The position numbers were made by a program, and so were the translations under genes. Below, one piece after another: positions 17,616 through 25,484 of a stretch of DNA of 60,082 bases (its first letter is position 1; every line of letters starts with the position of its first letter). The stretch covers positions 1 through 60,082 of the forward strand of contig JAFGOB010000049.1 of assembly GCA_016926695.1 (NCBI GenBank), written 5' to 3'. Under the pieces are notes generated by a model. It saw nothing but the letters and a program-made list of their open reading frames with translations. It did not search any database and was not told the origin of the DNA. The DNA comes from Dehalococcoidales bacterium. GTDB lineage: Bacteria; Chloroflexota; Dehalococcoidia; Dehalococcoidales; UBA3254.

Positions 17616-17633
17616 ATCCGTTAAAATCCACCC

Positions 17634-18374
17634 CTATTCGGATAGTATTATTCTCTCCCTGGTAAGCCGGGGCAGCAACAGAATAACTATCACACCGATG
17701 ACTGCGGACAGTCCCAGGTTTATCACGGTGAAAACCCAGGAAGCGGTATCCAGTATCGAACGCACCGCCAGGTTGATGAAAAGGGTAATAATCAGGGGCA
17801 GGAAGACCTGCGCGATAACATTGGCCGTGGCCGGTTTAGCCGTCAGCCCGACCATGTGGACCAGCAGGCAGAGGCTCAGATACATCAGGGGAACGGCCAG
17901 GAAGCTGCTAATGCCGATCCAGGGATTCATCAGGAAACCCGTACTAGGCACAAAATAGATATAGTTGATGGCGAAAAGGGATATCAGGGCAAAGAGCATC
18001 CCCACGATTAGCCCGGGTAAATAGATCGCCAGGCTCTTGCCAGCCCAGATGGACTTTTCTCCCAGGGGTGTGGCCAGCAGGGACTGGATAACGCCCCTGG
18101 ACTTTTCGCGGGTTATAATCTGGAAGGCGAAAGAATTCAGGTTGACGCCCAGGCCGATCAGGCAATTGACCGCCATCAGCAGCGATAGGGCTATCTCCAG
18201 TTGGCCCCTGTCCGGTGAGGGGCTTTCCATCAGGGGACGGATGAAGGCCAGGCTTAATGTCACCGCCACTCCCACTGCGCACATCAGCGTGATAATGATA
18301 GAAATTACGGTTACGGTCGTAGACCTCAGATTATGCTTCATTCCTGAGAAGGTTATCAGCGCAAGCCCTGTCAT
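17634..18374 (-). CDS. ABC-2 type transporter permease
   Basis: The second 246-residue permease with about six membrane segments and the conserved cytosolic loop ITREKSRGVIQSLLATPLGEKSIWAGK. Its ATG overlaps the stop codon of the ATPase gene (ATGA, 18371-18374), so the two are translationally coupled. Together with the downstream paralogue it should form the membrane pore of one exporter. Confidence 0.85.
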   Translation of the reverse strand: MTGLALITFSGMKHNLRSTTVTVISIIITLMCAVGVAVTLSLAFIRPLMESPSPDRGQLEIALSLLMAVNCLIGLGVNLNSFAFQIITREKSRGVIQSLLATPLGEKSIWAGKSLAIYLPGLIVGMLFALISLFAINYIYFVPSTGFLMNPWIGISSFLAVPLMYLSLCLLVHMVGLTAKPATANVIAQVFLPLIITLFINLAVRSILDTASWVFTVINLGLSAVIGVIVILLLPRLTRERIILSE

Positions 18375-19297
18375 GGCGTCTCCACCTCCTTGAGGATTGA
18401 TGAATACATCTCCTCCAGGGAGGCCTCTTTTCTCTGGGCCGTTTCTATTTTTACATTGTATTTGAGTAGATGGCTGATGATATCCGAGACCTCTACTCCG
18501 CTCTCGGGAGCGAAAAGGAGGTATTTCCCGTCTTTTGTCTGCAGTCCCAGTCCGGGCAGGGTTTTCAGTTCGCTCAGAACGCTGTCCTGTATTTCCTCAG
18601 CGGTCTCGATACGTATTCCCCCCTGTCCCATCTGTCGCCTCAGGCCTTCCAGTTCACCGTAGAGCTTGATCTCGCCCCTGTCGATCAGGGCAATGCGGTT
18701 GCAGATGCGCTGTACCTCATCCAGGTTGTGGGAACTCAGGAAAACAGTCTTGTGTTCACCGTGGGCGATCTCCAGCAATATCTGCCGGATTTCGATTTGG
18801 CCGGAGGGGTCCACTCCCGCCGTCGGCTCATCAAGCACCAGCACTTCCGGATCGTGCACCATAGCCCGCGCCAGGGCCAATCTCTGTTTCATTCCCCTGG
18901 AGTAAGTTCCAGCCCTGTCTCCTCCTCTGCCTTCCAGTCCGACATCATGCAAAAGTTTTTTGATCTTCGCTCCGGCATCCGGTACGTGGTATATCCTGGA
19001 GTAATATGCCAGGTTTTCAATACCCGTCATATTGTCATACAGTCCCGCGGGGTCCAGGGCGAAACCTATTTTACCGCGGGTTTCGCTGCGGTCGATATCC
19101 CTGCCCAGGATATCCAGCTTTCCGGAGTCTGCTTTAAGCAGACCCAGCAGAATCCTGATGGTGGTGGTCTTTCCGGCCCCGTTGGGACCCAGGTAGCCGA
19201 AAATATCCCCGGCGGCAACCGTAAAGCTGATACCCTTCAGTATCTCCCTCCCTCCCAGCGACTTCCTGATATTTTCCAGGCTGATTGCAGTGTCCAT
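18371..19297 (-). CDS. ABC transporter ATP-binding protein
   Basis: The ATPase of the exporter, 308 residues. Walker A is GPNGAGKTT (37-45), the signature is YSRGMKQRL (132-140), Walker B is VLVLDEPTAG (152-161) and the H-loop is in VFLSSHNLDEV. The C-terminal 90 residues are the usual regulatory extension of ABC-2 (CcmA/NatA-like) ATPases. It is the first gene of the operon and has a strong promoter upstream. All catalytic residues are present. Confidence 0.93.
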   Translation of the reverse strand: MDTAISLENIRKSLGGREILKGISFTVAAGDIFGYLGPNGAGKTTTIRILLGLLKADSGKLDILGRDIDRSETRGKIGFALDPAGLYDNMTGIENLAYYSRIYHVPDAGAKIKKLLHDVGLEGRGGDRAGTYSRGMKQRLALARAMVHDPEVLVLDEPTAGVDPSGQIEIRQILLEIAHGEHKTVFLSSHNLDEVQRICNRIALIDRGEIKLYGELEGLRRQMGQGGIRIETAEEIQDSVLSELKTLPGLGLQTKDGKYLLFAPESGVEVSDIISHLLKYNVKIETAQRKEASLEEMYSSILKEVETP

Positions 19298-19350
19298 TTA
19301 ATTACCTCTGGCTGAAAATATACATTTTGAGAGCTTCTCAGCTTCACATG

Positions 19351-19368
19351 CATGTTTTATTTAACATG
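19351..19368. promoter_or_regulatory. Palindrome in the leader of the ABC-2 operon
   Basis: CATGTT-TTATTT-AACATG is a perfect 6-bp inverted repeat around a 6-bp AT centre. It lies about 15 bp downstream of the predicted transcription start (about 19383 on the minus strand) and about 54 bp before the ATPase gene. The position fits a repressor operator; no regulator gene is adjacent. Confidence 0.45.
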
Positions 19369-19389
19369 TAAATCTTATTTGTAAGTTCA

Positions 19390-19419
19390 ATAATACAAAA
19401 TAAAGGACATATTTGTCAA
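19390..19419 (-). promoter_or_regulatory. Promoter of the ABC-2 exporter operon
   Basis: On the minus strand a consensus TTGACA (plus 19414-19419) is followed after 18 bp by TATTAT (19390-19395). Predicted leader length is about 86 nt. Confidence 0.7.
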
Positions 19420-19705
19420 GTGATGGAGGGAGGCTTCTGATTTTTTCAGTCAGCATGCGTCAATCGGTCCTCAAAGAGAAGATAACACTCTCTATAAAAA
19501 TCGGCAATCTCCTTAGGACTCAGGAGGCGGGAAAAGGCACCTATTCCGTCAGAATTTCAGGATATCGAAGGGTGTGAAACCAAAAAGATTACTACGTCCC
19601 GACGAAGAAAAGGGATGTATTGAGCCGATTTGGAGAAAGGACGCAATCGGGGCTCAGAATGGGCAGAAAAATACAGATTATATATTATGTATAGCACTTA
19701 TATTG
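19420..19705. other. Non-coding stretch upstream of the MITE-like element
   Basis: No gene is supported. It holds one imperfect hairpin (TGAGCC...GGCTCA, about 19620-19657) and otherwise nothing recognisable. Confidence 0.4.
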
Positions 19706-19984
19706 ACTCGTCATTGCGAGAAGTGCAACGACGAAGCAATCTAATTCGACTATAAATAGAATCGGACGGCAACCGGGCTCGATCCATGACCTGAAACAGG
19801 GACACAACTATATACGACTGTCCTGATCCCTGATACAAAGCTATGAGATCGCTTCGGAGGGTAAATGATTCCTTTGAATGAACCAACCACCACCACATAG
19901 CGGGAAGGCATAAGTTGTCACGTGGGTTCATTGACTTCATAGGGTAGCTGTCCCCGCTGCCTGCTTTGGCTCGCGATGACGAGT
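19706..19984. mobile_element. MITE-like element with 15-bp terminal inverted repeats
   Basis: ACTCGTCATTGCGAG (19706-19720) is matched at the other end by CTCGCGATGACGAGT (19970-19984), 14 of 15 bases complementary. Just inside the left end is CGACGAAGCAATCT. This CGTCATTGCGAG...GAAGCAATCT pattern is known as a dispersed repeat in many bacterial genomes. The 279-bp element has no credible gene. It sits in a gene-poor region. Confidence 0.65.
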
Positions 19985-20365
19985 TGGGATTTATGCCTGA
20001 ATTAACAGGCCACGGTGCCACGTATGTATAACGATGAGGCCGCTACGAGAGCATTTTTACACTACACAGCGCCGCTATCAGAGGCATGGATGATTTTTTA
20101 TCCGGTCACGAGGAAGTGAAAAACAGTATAGTAATACATCCCCACGCTTATGAATGGGCACGCTTTTTAAATCGAATACCTGGTTCACCCCGTCCCTTAT
20201 CTCTGTGCGGGGGAGACATGAAAATCCGCCGGTATTACACTAATTTTTTCGATCAGAGATTAACCCGAACATTATGCCTGCCCCGTCCTCCTGAGGATGC
20301 TGCGGCAATCGCTGGTTGCCGTGCCCGACGGGAGAGAGGGCTGCGCCGCTATCCGGCATAACGTG
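19985..20365. other. Non-coding stretch with a hairpin
   Basis: No gene is supported. CGGCAA (20303-20308) and TTGCCG (20316-20321) form a hairpin that could end transcription of the minus-strand gene at 20366-20995, although no T-run follows. Confidence 0.35.
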
Positions 20366-20995
20366 TCAACAGAACCTCGCCTTATGGGAGTTGACGATCC
20401 ACTTGCTGATTTCAATGGGTTTGTCCGATTCAAATATCTTGTTTTCTTTGCTGGTCGGCTGCATATCGACTATGTTGACGCCGAACACAGAGTATTTTTT
20501 GACCTTTTTTCCATCAACGGGGGCATTTACCCTTACCAGAGCGGCGCCTCTCCCCAGCGGCCCGCCGGCTCCGGCGCCGGCATTGGTATAAAAGAATACG
20601 CTGCTTCCCGGCTCTTTCAATCCCTGAATCTGCTGCAATATTTCATCATGGGTATAATATTTTATCTTCGATATAGCTTGCCTGGGCGTCATCTCCACCT
20701 TTTTGGCAGTCTCATCAAACCATCCTTCCGCGATTATCATGCCGGGATTTTGCTCTAATATGTCATAATTCTGAACCTTGACTTCCCTGGCCTCTGCGTC
20801 CGAAGGATCGAAGATGATAATATTAGTCCGCTTGGCGCCATTTTCGCTCATTTTAACTACCGCCTTAAGATAGGGTACGATCCCGGCATCAATAATCGGA
20901 TTTGCCGCCAGATGTTTTTTGACAATTTCAGGAATATCCCTGGGGCCTGATAATTTCGCCCCTTTTTGGTCTTTGTCGTTGCGTTTCCAGAACAT
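20366..20995 (-). CDS. Hypothetical protein, 209 residues
   Basis: Not recognised. It is a soluble-looking protein with no signal peptide or membrane helix. It starts with a basic MFWKRNDKDQKG stretch and has a glycine-rich loop AGAGAGGPLGRG near residue 145, followed by beta-rich sequence KVKKYSVFGVNIVDM. AGAGGA lies 5 nt before the ATG and codon usage resembles the neighbours, so it is probably real. It is a single-gene unit beside the MITE-like element. Confidence 0.6.
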   Translation of the reverse strand: MFWKRNDKDQKGAKLSGPRDIPEIVKKHLAANPIIDAGIVPYLKAVVKMSENGAKRTNIIIFDPSDAEAREVKVQNYDILEQNPGMIIAEGWFDETAKKVEMTPRQAISKIKYYTHDEILQQIQGLKEPGSSVFFYTNAGAGAGGPLGRGAALVRVNAPVDGKKVKKYSVFGVNIVDMQPTSKENKIFESDKPIEISKWIVNSHKARFC

Positions 20996-21693
20996 GTTGT
21001 TCCTCTCTTAACTATATTTTTATATAATGCACCACCAGGACAGGCATAAAGGCGCGGTCTTTCAGAATTTATCCGAAAATAAATGAAAATACCACCGGTT
21101 TACGCTGAACGGAGGCGGGTCAAACAGGAGGAGGAGGGAGGTCGAGAAGCAGAAAGGCGGACTTTCCATTGTCCGTGAAGTTGACATTAAATGATTGAAG
21201 CATACTCAAGTATGCATTTTTTCCCGCTATGTAATGTTTTATACCCGGATGCGCAGCGGAAGGGCCCGTAAATGAGTTTTTCTTTTGTCTATTGACTTCC
21301 GGATTGCTTTCTGAATTATCTTCACAGTCGGTTTGTAGTAACAACGGGCTGGACAGGGGGTTGAACAGGTGATTATTTCCGTAGATTTTGGAGAGGCCTG
21401 TACTAACTCTCGAAGATGTGAATAGAAAGCAAATAGATACCAGTGAGCAAAACAGGCAAAGAAAAGTGAAGGCGTTTAGAATGCGCTGTCTTCCGTTCAA
21501 GCCACCGGTATTCACTTTAATCATGACAGTTTTACTCGATATCTTTCCAGAGAAACAAGTGGGGATGACATCATCATTATAACCTTAAATACCGTCTGAA
21601 TCAATCAATTGAAACTCAGGATGGAAGTAACCGGGAGCATAGTATAAACTAACCAACGTTTGTCTATATTAGATAAAAAAGAGTCCTGCTTTT
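20996..21693. other. Largely non-coding stretch
   Basis: No gene is well supported. A 134-codon open frame on the minus strand (21120-21524) has one hydrophobic segment but no ribosome-binding site and odd composition. The only clear structure is the terminator-like hairpin at 21200. Confidence 0.4.
21200..21222 (+). terminator. Rho-independent terminator with no gene in front
   Basis: GCATAC (21200-21205), a TCAA loop and GTATGC (21210-21215) are followed by ATTTTTTCCC. The structure is a textbook terminator on the plus strand, yet no plus-strand gene is found for about 1.9 kb upstream. It may end a small RNA. Confidence 0.55.
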
Positions 21694-22281
21694 GTGATGT
21701 TTTGTACATTTTATACACGCATAATTCCCTGTACACTTCATAACAGGATGGATACAGGCCCGGCCGGACCGGTGCCCCCGGCAAGTAATGGGGAAGTGAT
21801 CCTGGACTCTACCAGGTACCCGCGCGGCAGGCACAGGAAGACATCACTGGAGCCAAATAAGACCGAGGCGAGTGAAGAGTTAAGTGAGAAAAGCTACAGG
21901 CTGAATATGGAAGGTCTATCCGAAAGAAAGATGAGGCTGTTTCTGAAAAACTACCTGGCAGACCAGGGATGGAATCTCAATGCTTCCAATATACCTGACA
22001 GCCCGATCGATATCGAGGCAAGATCGGGACGGAGAAAATGGATAATCAAACTGACGGGAAGAAGTTTTCACCAGAGCGATCCAGTGGTCCCGTTTGTGGT
22101 GGTACTTGGTGAAATTCTACAAAGGATGGATGATCCCAACGATAAATACAGCATAGCCCTGCAGGATACTCAGCCGTTTTTCAGATTATGGAAGAGGCTG
22201 CCGCTCCTGGCCAAACAGCGCAGCGGGATTACCGCATTATTTGTAAATCCAGCCGGTCTGGTAAGAGAAGAAGTCGTATAA
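21694..22281 (+). CDS. Hypothetical protein, degenerate PD-(D/E)XK-like
   Basis: The region from about residue 72 resembles a family of small PD-(D/E)XK nuclease-like proteins: FLKNYLADQGWNL, SPIDIEARSGRRKWIIKLTG, then VVLGEILQRMDDPNDKYSIAL, FRLWKRLPLLAKQRSGITALFV. In intact relatives the second strand usually reads like IIEVKG; here it is IIKLTG, so the acidic-x-Lys catalytic pair appears lost. The N-terminal 70 residues are low-complexity and poorly supported. The true start may be ATG 21748 or ATG 21907, none with a good ribosome-binding site. It is probably non-catalytic or decaying. Confidence 0.6.
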   Translation: MMFCTFYTRIIPCTLHNRMDTGPAGPVPPASNGEVILDSTRYPRGRHRKTSLEPNKTEASEELSEKSYRLNMEGLSERKMRLFLKNYLADQGWNLNASNIPDSPIDIEARSGRRKWIIKLTGRSFHQSDPVVPFVVVLGEILQRMDDPNDKYSIALQDTQPFFRLWKRLPLLAKQRSGITALFVNPAGLVREEVV

Positions 22282-22483
22282 AAGCATTTGGTTAATTTGC
22301 ACAAAAAATTAACCTGTATTTCTGATATTTCGTCCGTAGACCCCTTTATTGCCCTCCTTTAAACTGGTATTATCATGCAAAATAAATAAATACCGGCGAA
22401 TTGCACAAATAACAAACGGGTAATAATCCCCAGCCGTATGAAAAAACGTCATGAAAACAAAGTTGAAGAAGAGGAGATTTGAA

Positions 22484-23944
22484 ATGAATGTTTTCGCACC
22501 TGTTATGAATCCCATTGTTCACTGGTTGAACTCGGGTTCGACCAGAAAAGATGCCTGGATAAGGCGGGGACTGGTTATCCTGCTGATGGCTGTCCTGGTA
22601 TATGCCACATTCTGGGTGGTGCCGCACCAGATATTGGCCGGAGACCCAAACGGAGCGGATACACTGGAGTCCGATCCGAACTGGGCCGTAAACATGGTCT
22701 GGACGCTGGTGGCCGGATTCCTGGTCTGGTTGATGCAGCTTGGCTTTGCCTTCCTGGGATCCGGTCTGATACGGTCCAAGAATAACGTGAACTACTGGAC
22801 CAAAAGCTTCATGGACTTCTGTATTTCGTCAATCGGTTTCTGGGCGTTCGGTTTTGCCCTGATGTTCGGAGGTTCGGCCCTTTTCCCGGGTCTGGACGAT
22901 GGAAACGCCATCATCGGTTATTCAGGATTTTTCCTGACCGGCGAGGCCTATGATGTAACCACCATGATGATGTGGTTCTTCCAGATGTGTTTCATGGCTA
23001 CAGCCTGTACCATCGTGGCCGGTGCGGTGGCCGAAAGAATGAAAATTACCGGATACCTGGCTTATGCCTTTATTCTCGGCGCTATTGTTTATCCGATTTA
23101 CGGCCACTGGGTCTGGGGCGGCGGCTGGTTGAGCACTCTTGAAATCATGGGCGCCACCGGCGTCAAAGATTTCGCCGGCTCAGGCGTGGTACATGCGGTA
23201 GGCGGACTGGCAGCCTTCATAGGCGCAGCCCTGGTTGGTCCCCGCATCGGTAAATTCAACAAAGACGGCACCCCCAACGCGATCAAGGGCCACAATATCC
23301 CGTTCGTGGTAGTGGGTACATTCATCCTGTTCTTCGGCTGGTTCGGTTTTAATCCGGGAAGCACGGTGGCGGCGACCGATCTGCGTATCTCGGTGATCGC
23401 GGTCAACACCTTCCTGGCAGGCGTGGCAGGGGCCATAGTGGCGCTGTACTGGACATTTGCCAAAACCGGGAAAATGGATATAGTAATGGGCTGTAACGGC
23501 ACCCTGGTAGGCCTGGTGGCCATCACCGCTCCCTGCGCCTATGTCGCTCCCTGGGCGGCTGTTGTGATCGGTGCGCTGTCGGTACCGGTGATGATGTGGG
23601 TCAGCTACCTGGTAGAGCGTGTTTTTAAAGTTGACGATGCCGTGGGTGCAGTCCCGGTCCACTTCGGCGGAGGCATTTTCGGTCTGTTGATGGTCGGTGT
23701 TTTCGCCGACGGCACCTATGGCGATGTGTATGGACTTATCACGGGAAATGCCGGGCAACTGGTGTTGCAGATAATCGATATCCTGGTACTGATGGCCTGG
23801 GTTATACCGACAATGTTCCTGACATTCTATGTTATCAAAAAGACCATTGGACTGCGAGCCAGCAGGAAAGAGGAGCTTCAGGGGCTGGATATTCCCGAGC
23901 ATGGAATGGAAGCCTATGCTAAAGAAGAAGAGTTAGCCCAATAG
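22484..23944 (+). CDS. amt: Ammonium transporter
   Basis: A trimeric Amt/Mep/Rh-type channel of 486 residues with about 11 membrane helices. The twin pore histidines are present in SGVVHAVGG and VPVHFGGG. Other family signatures are TACTIVAGAVAERM, FFGWFGFNPGS and GVFADGTYG. The ATG at 22484 is used because AGGAG lies 7 nt upstream; an earlier in-frame ATG at 22451 has none. The first 65 residues contain one hydrophobic segment followed by an insertion before the conserved core. Unlike most amt loci there is no adjacent glnK/PII gene. It precedes glnA, separated by hairpins. Confidence 0.93.
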   Translation: MNVFAPVMNPIVHWLNSGSTRKDAWIRRGLVILLMAVLVYATFWVVPHQILAGDPNGADTLESDPNWAVNMVWTLVAGFLVWLMQLGFAFLGSGLIRSKNNVNYWTKSFMDFCISSIGFWAFGFALMFGGSALFPGLDDGNAIIGYSGFFLTGEAYDVTTMMMWFFQMCFMATACTIVAGAVAERMKITGYLAYAFILGAIVYPIYGHWVWGGGWLSTLEIMGATGVKDFAGSGVVHAVGGLAAFIGAALVGPRIGKFNKDGTPNAIKGHNIPFVVVGTFILFFGWFGFNPGSTVAATDLRISVIAVNTFLAGVAGAIVALYWTFAKTGKMDIVMGCNGTLVGLVAITAPCAYVAPWAAVVIGALSVPVMMWVSYLVERVFKVDDAVGAVPVHFGGGIFGLLMVGVFADGTYGDVYGLITGNAGQLVLQIIDILVLMAWVIPTMFLTFYVIKKTIGLRASRKEELQGLDIPEHGMEAYAKEEELAQ

Positions 23945-24007
23945 ACGATAAGTATACCCTATGTGAGACTGGAAAAGGCTTACAGGTAACGGTCTCTCAG
24001 CGGAAGT

Positions 24008-24046
24008 CCGGCAAGGGAGTAATAACACGATTTAACTCCCTGCCGG
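24008..24046. other. Hairpin between amt and glnA
   Basis: CCGGCA-A-GGGAGT (24008-24020) pairs with ACTCCC-TGCCGG (24035-24046), 12 bp with one bulged A. A second, weaker stem (GAGAC 23965-23969 with GTCTC 23992-23996) precedes it. It could be an attenuating terminator or the leader of glnA; no T-run follows. Confidence 0.5.
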
Positions 24047-24131
24047 TTCACCATACCAATGTTATTTACAGGCCCATCAGGAATATAATATGATCCTGAT
24101 ATAGAATAATCCGGGAAAGGGGGGAAGAAAA

Positions 24132-25481
24132 ATGCCGGATGATCAATCAAAATCCGTGGATGAAATCATCAATGAGTTACACCAACATGATGTGCGTTTC
24201 ATTTACCTGCATTTTACCGATGTTCTGGGTGCGGTGAAAAACGTGACGATTCCCCTGGAGCAGTTTCCCGACTGCATAAAGCGGGGGAACTGGTTTGACG
24301 GTTCATCGGTGGAAGGCTATGCCCGTATCCTGGAAAGCGACATGTATCTCAAGCCGGAGCTGTCCACGCTATCCATACTTCCCTGGGAAGAGGACGGACA
24401 ACCGGCAGCCCAGGTGATCTGCTCTTTACTGACTCCCGACGGGGAGCTTTTCGGTGGAGATCCACGCACCTCTCTTATCCGGGCAGTCAGGGAAGCCAAT
24501 TCCCTGGGATATGATTTTACCGTTGCCCCGGAACTCGAGTTCATTTTGTTCTCACCCAGGGAAGGCAACAAAATGGGGATGCTGTCCCAGGACCATGCCG
24601 GATACTTTGATTTGTCTACCGGTCTGGAGCTATCACTGAGAAAGGAAATGGTCTGGACGCTGAACCAGATGTCTATTGGGGTTGAGACTAGCCATCATGA
24701 GCTGGCGGTGGGACAGCAGGAAATCGATTTTACACCTGAAAGTGCTCTACGCAGCGCGGACAACCTGGTCACAGCCCGCTATACCCTGAGGGCTATCGCC
24801 CGCAAGCACGGCCTGGGGGCGACCTTCATGCCCAAACCGGTAAACGGAATGGAAGGCAGCGGCATGCATATTCACCAGAGCCTGAGGAAAATAAAGACAG
24901 GCCGCAATGCCTTCGCGGACGAGACCGATGATTACGGTCTGTCCGAGGTAGCCCGGCATTTTCTGGCCGGACTGCTCTATCATGCGCGCAGTTTATGTCT
25001 GGTATTAAATCCGCTGGTGAACTCATACAAGCGGCTGGTGAAGGGATTTGAAGCCCCGGTATATAATACATGGGCACGGGTGAACCGCTCTGCTCTGATC
25101 CGTGTACCCCGCATAAACCCGCAGCGCCTGGACACCACCAGGCTTGAGATAAGGAATCCCGATCCGTCCTGTAATCCCTACCTGGCCTATACACTGCTGT
25201 TGAAATGCGGTCTGCACGGAATCAAGGAGAAGCTGCCGCTGCCGCCTCCGGTTGAAGAGAACCTTTTTGCCTTCGATAATGTTGAACTGCAAAGGCGGCA
25301 GATAGAACACCTGCCTGAAACGCTGGGAGAAGCCCTGGCGACCTTTCAGGAGGACGAAGTTATCAGGGAGGCCCTGGGCGATCTGATATTCAGCAAATTG
25401 CTGGAGACCAAAAGACGGGAATGGCAGGAATACTGTAGCTATGTGACGGTCTGGGAAATCGAGCGCTATCTGGGAGAATAA
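24132..25481 (+). CDS. glnA: Glutamine synthetase, type I
   Basis: Cytosolic dodecameric enzyme making glutamine from glutamate, ammonia and ATP. The 449-residue length and the lack of an adenylylation loop (NLFAFD instead of NLYDLPPEE) fit the GSI-alpha subtype, regulated by feedback and not by adenylylation. Conserved motifs are WFDGSSVEGYARI, PELEFILF, HHELAVGQQEIDF, GSGMHIHQSL, NRSALIRVP and RLEIRNPDPSCNPYLA. A GGGGGGAAG ribosome-binding site precedes the ATG. The pucR-type regulator follows after 3 nt, so the two are co-transcribed. Confidence 0.95.
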   Translation: MPDDQSKSVDEIINELHQHDVRFIYLHFTDVLGAVKNVTIPLEQFPDCIKRGNWFDGSSVEGYARILESDMYLKPELSTLSILPWEEDGQPAAQVICSLLTPDGELFGGDPRTSLIRAVREANSLGYDFTVAPELEFILFSPREGNKMGMLSQDHAGYFDLSTGLELSLRKEMVWTLNQMSIGVETSHHELAVGQQEIDFTPESALRSADNLVTARYTLRAIARKHGLGATFMPKPVNGMEGSGMHIHQSLRKIKTGRNAFADETDDYGLSEVARHFLAGLLYHARSLCLVLNPLVNSYKRLVKGFEAPVYNTWARVNRSALIRVPRINPQRLDTTRLEIRNPDPSCNPYLAYTLLLKCGLHGIKEKLPLPPPVEENLFAFDNVELQRRQIEHLPETLGEALATFQEDEVIREALGDLIFSKLLETKRREWQEYCSYVTVWEIERYLGE

Positions 25482-25484
25482 AAA

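Noticed and set aside
19698..20021. Open frame of 107 codons within the MITE-like element
   Set aside because: It spans the terminal repeats of the element, has no ribosome-binding site and no protein-like pattern.
20086..20361. Open frame of 91 codons on the plus strand
   Set aside because: No ribosome-binding site; Arg/Pro-rich end reads through a hairpin; not recognisable.
21120..21524. Possible small membrane protein of 134 residues on the minus strand
   Set aside because: One hydrophobic segment only, no ribosome-binding site and a Pro-rich end; it overlaps the terminator-like hairpin. Could be real but not supported.
22370..22400. Sigma-54 promoter before amt (TGG...GCA)
   Set aside because: The spacing between GG and GC is 9 nt, not the required 10, and no NtrC-type activator is nearby.
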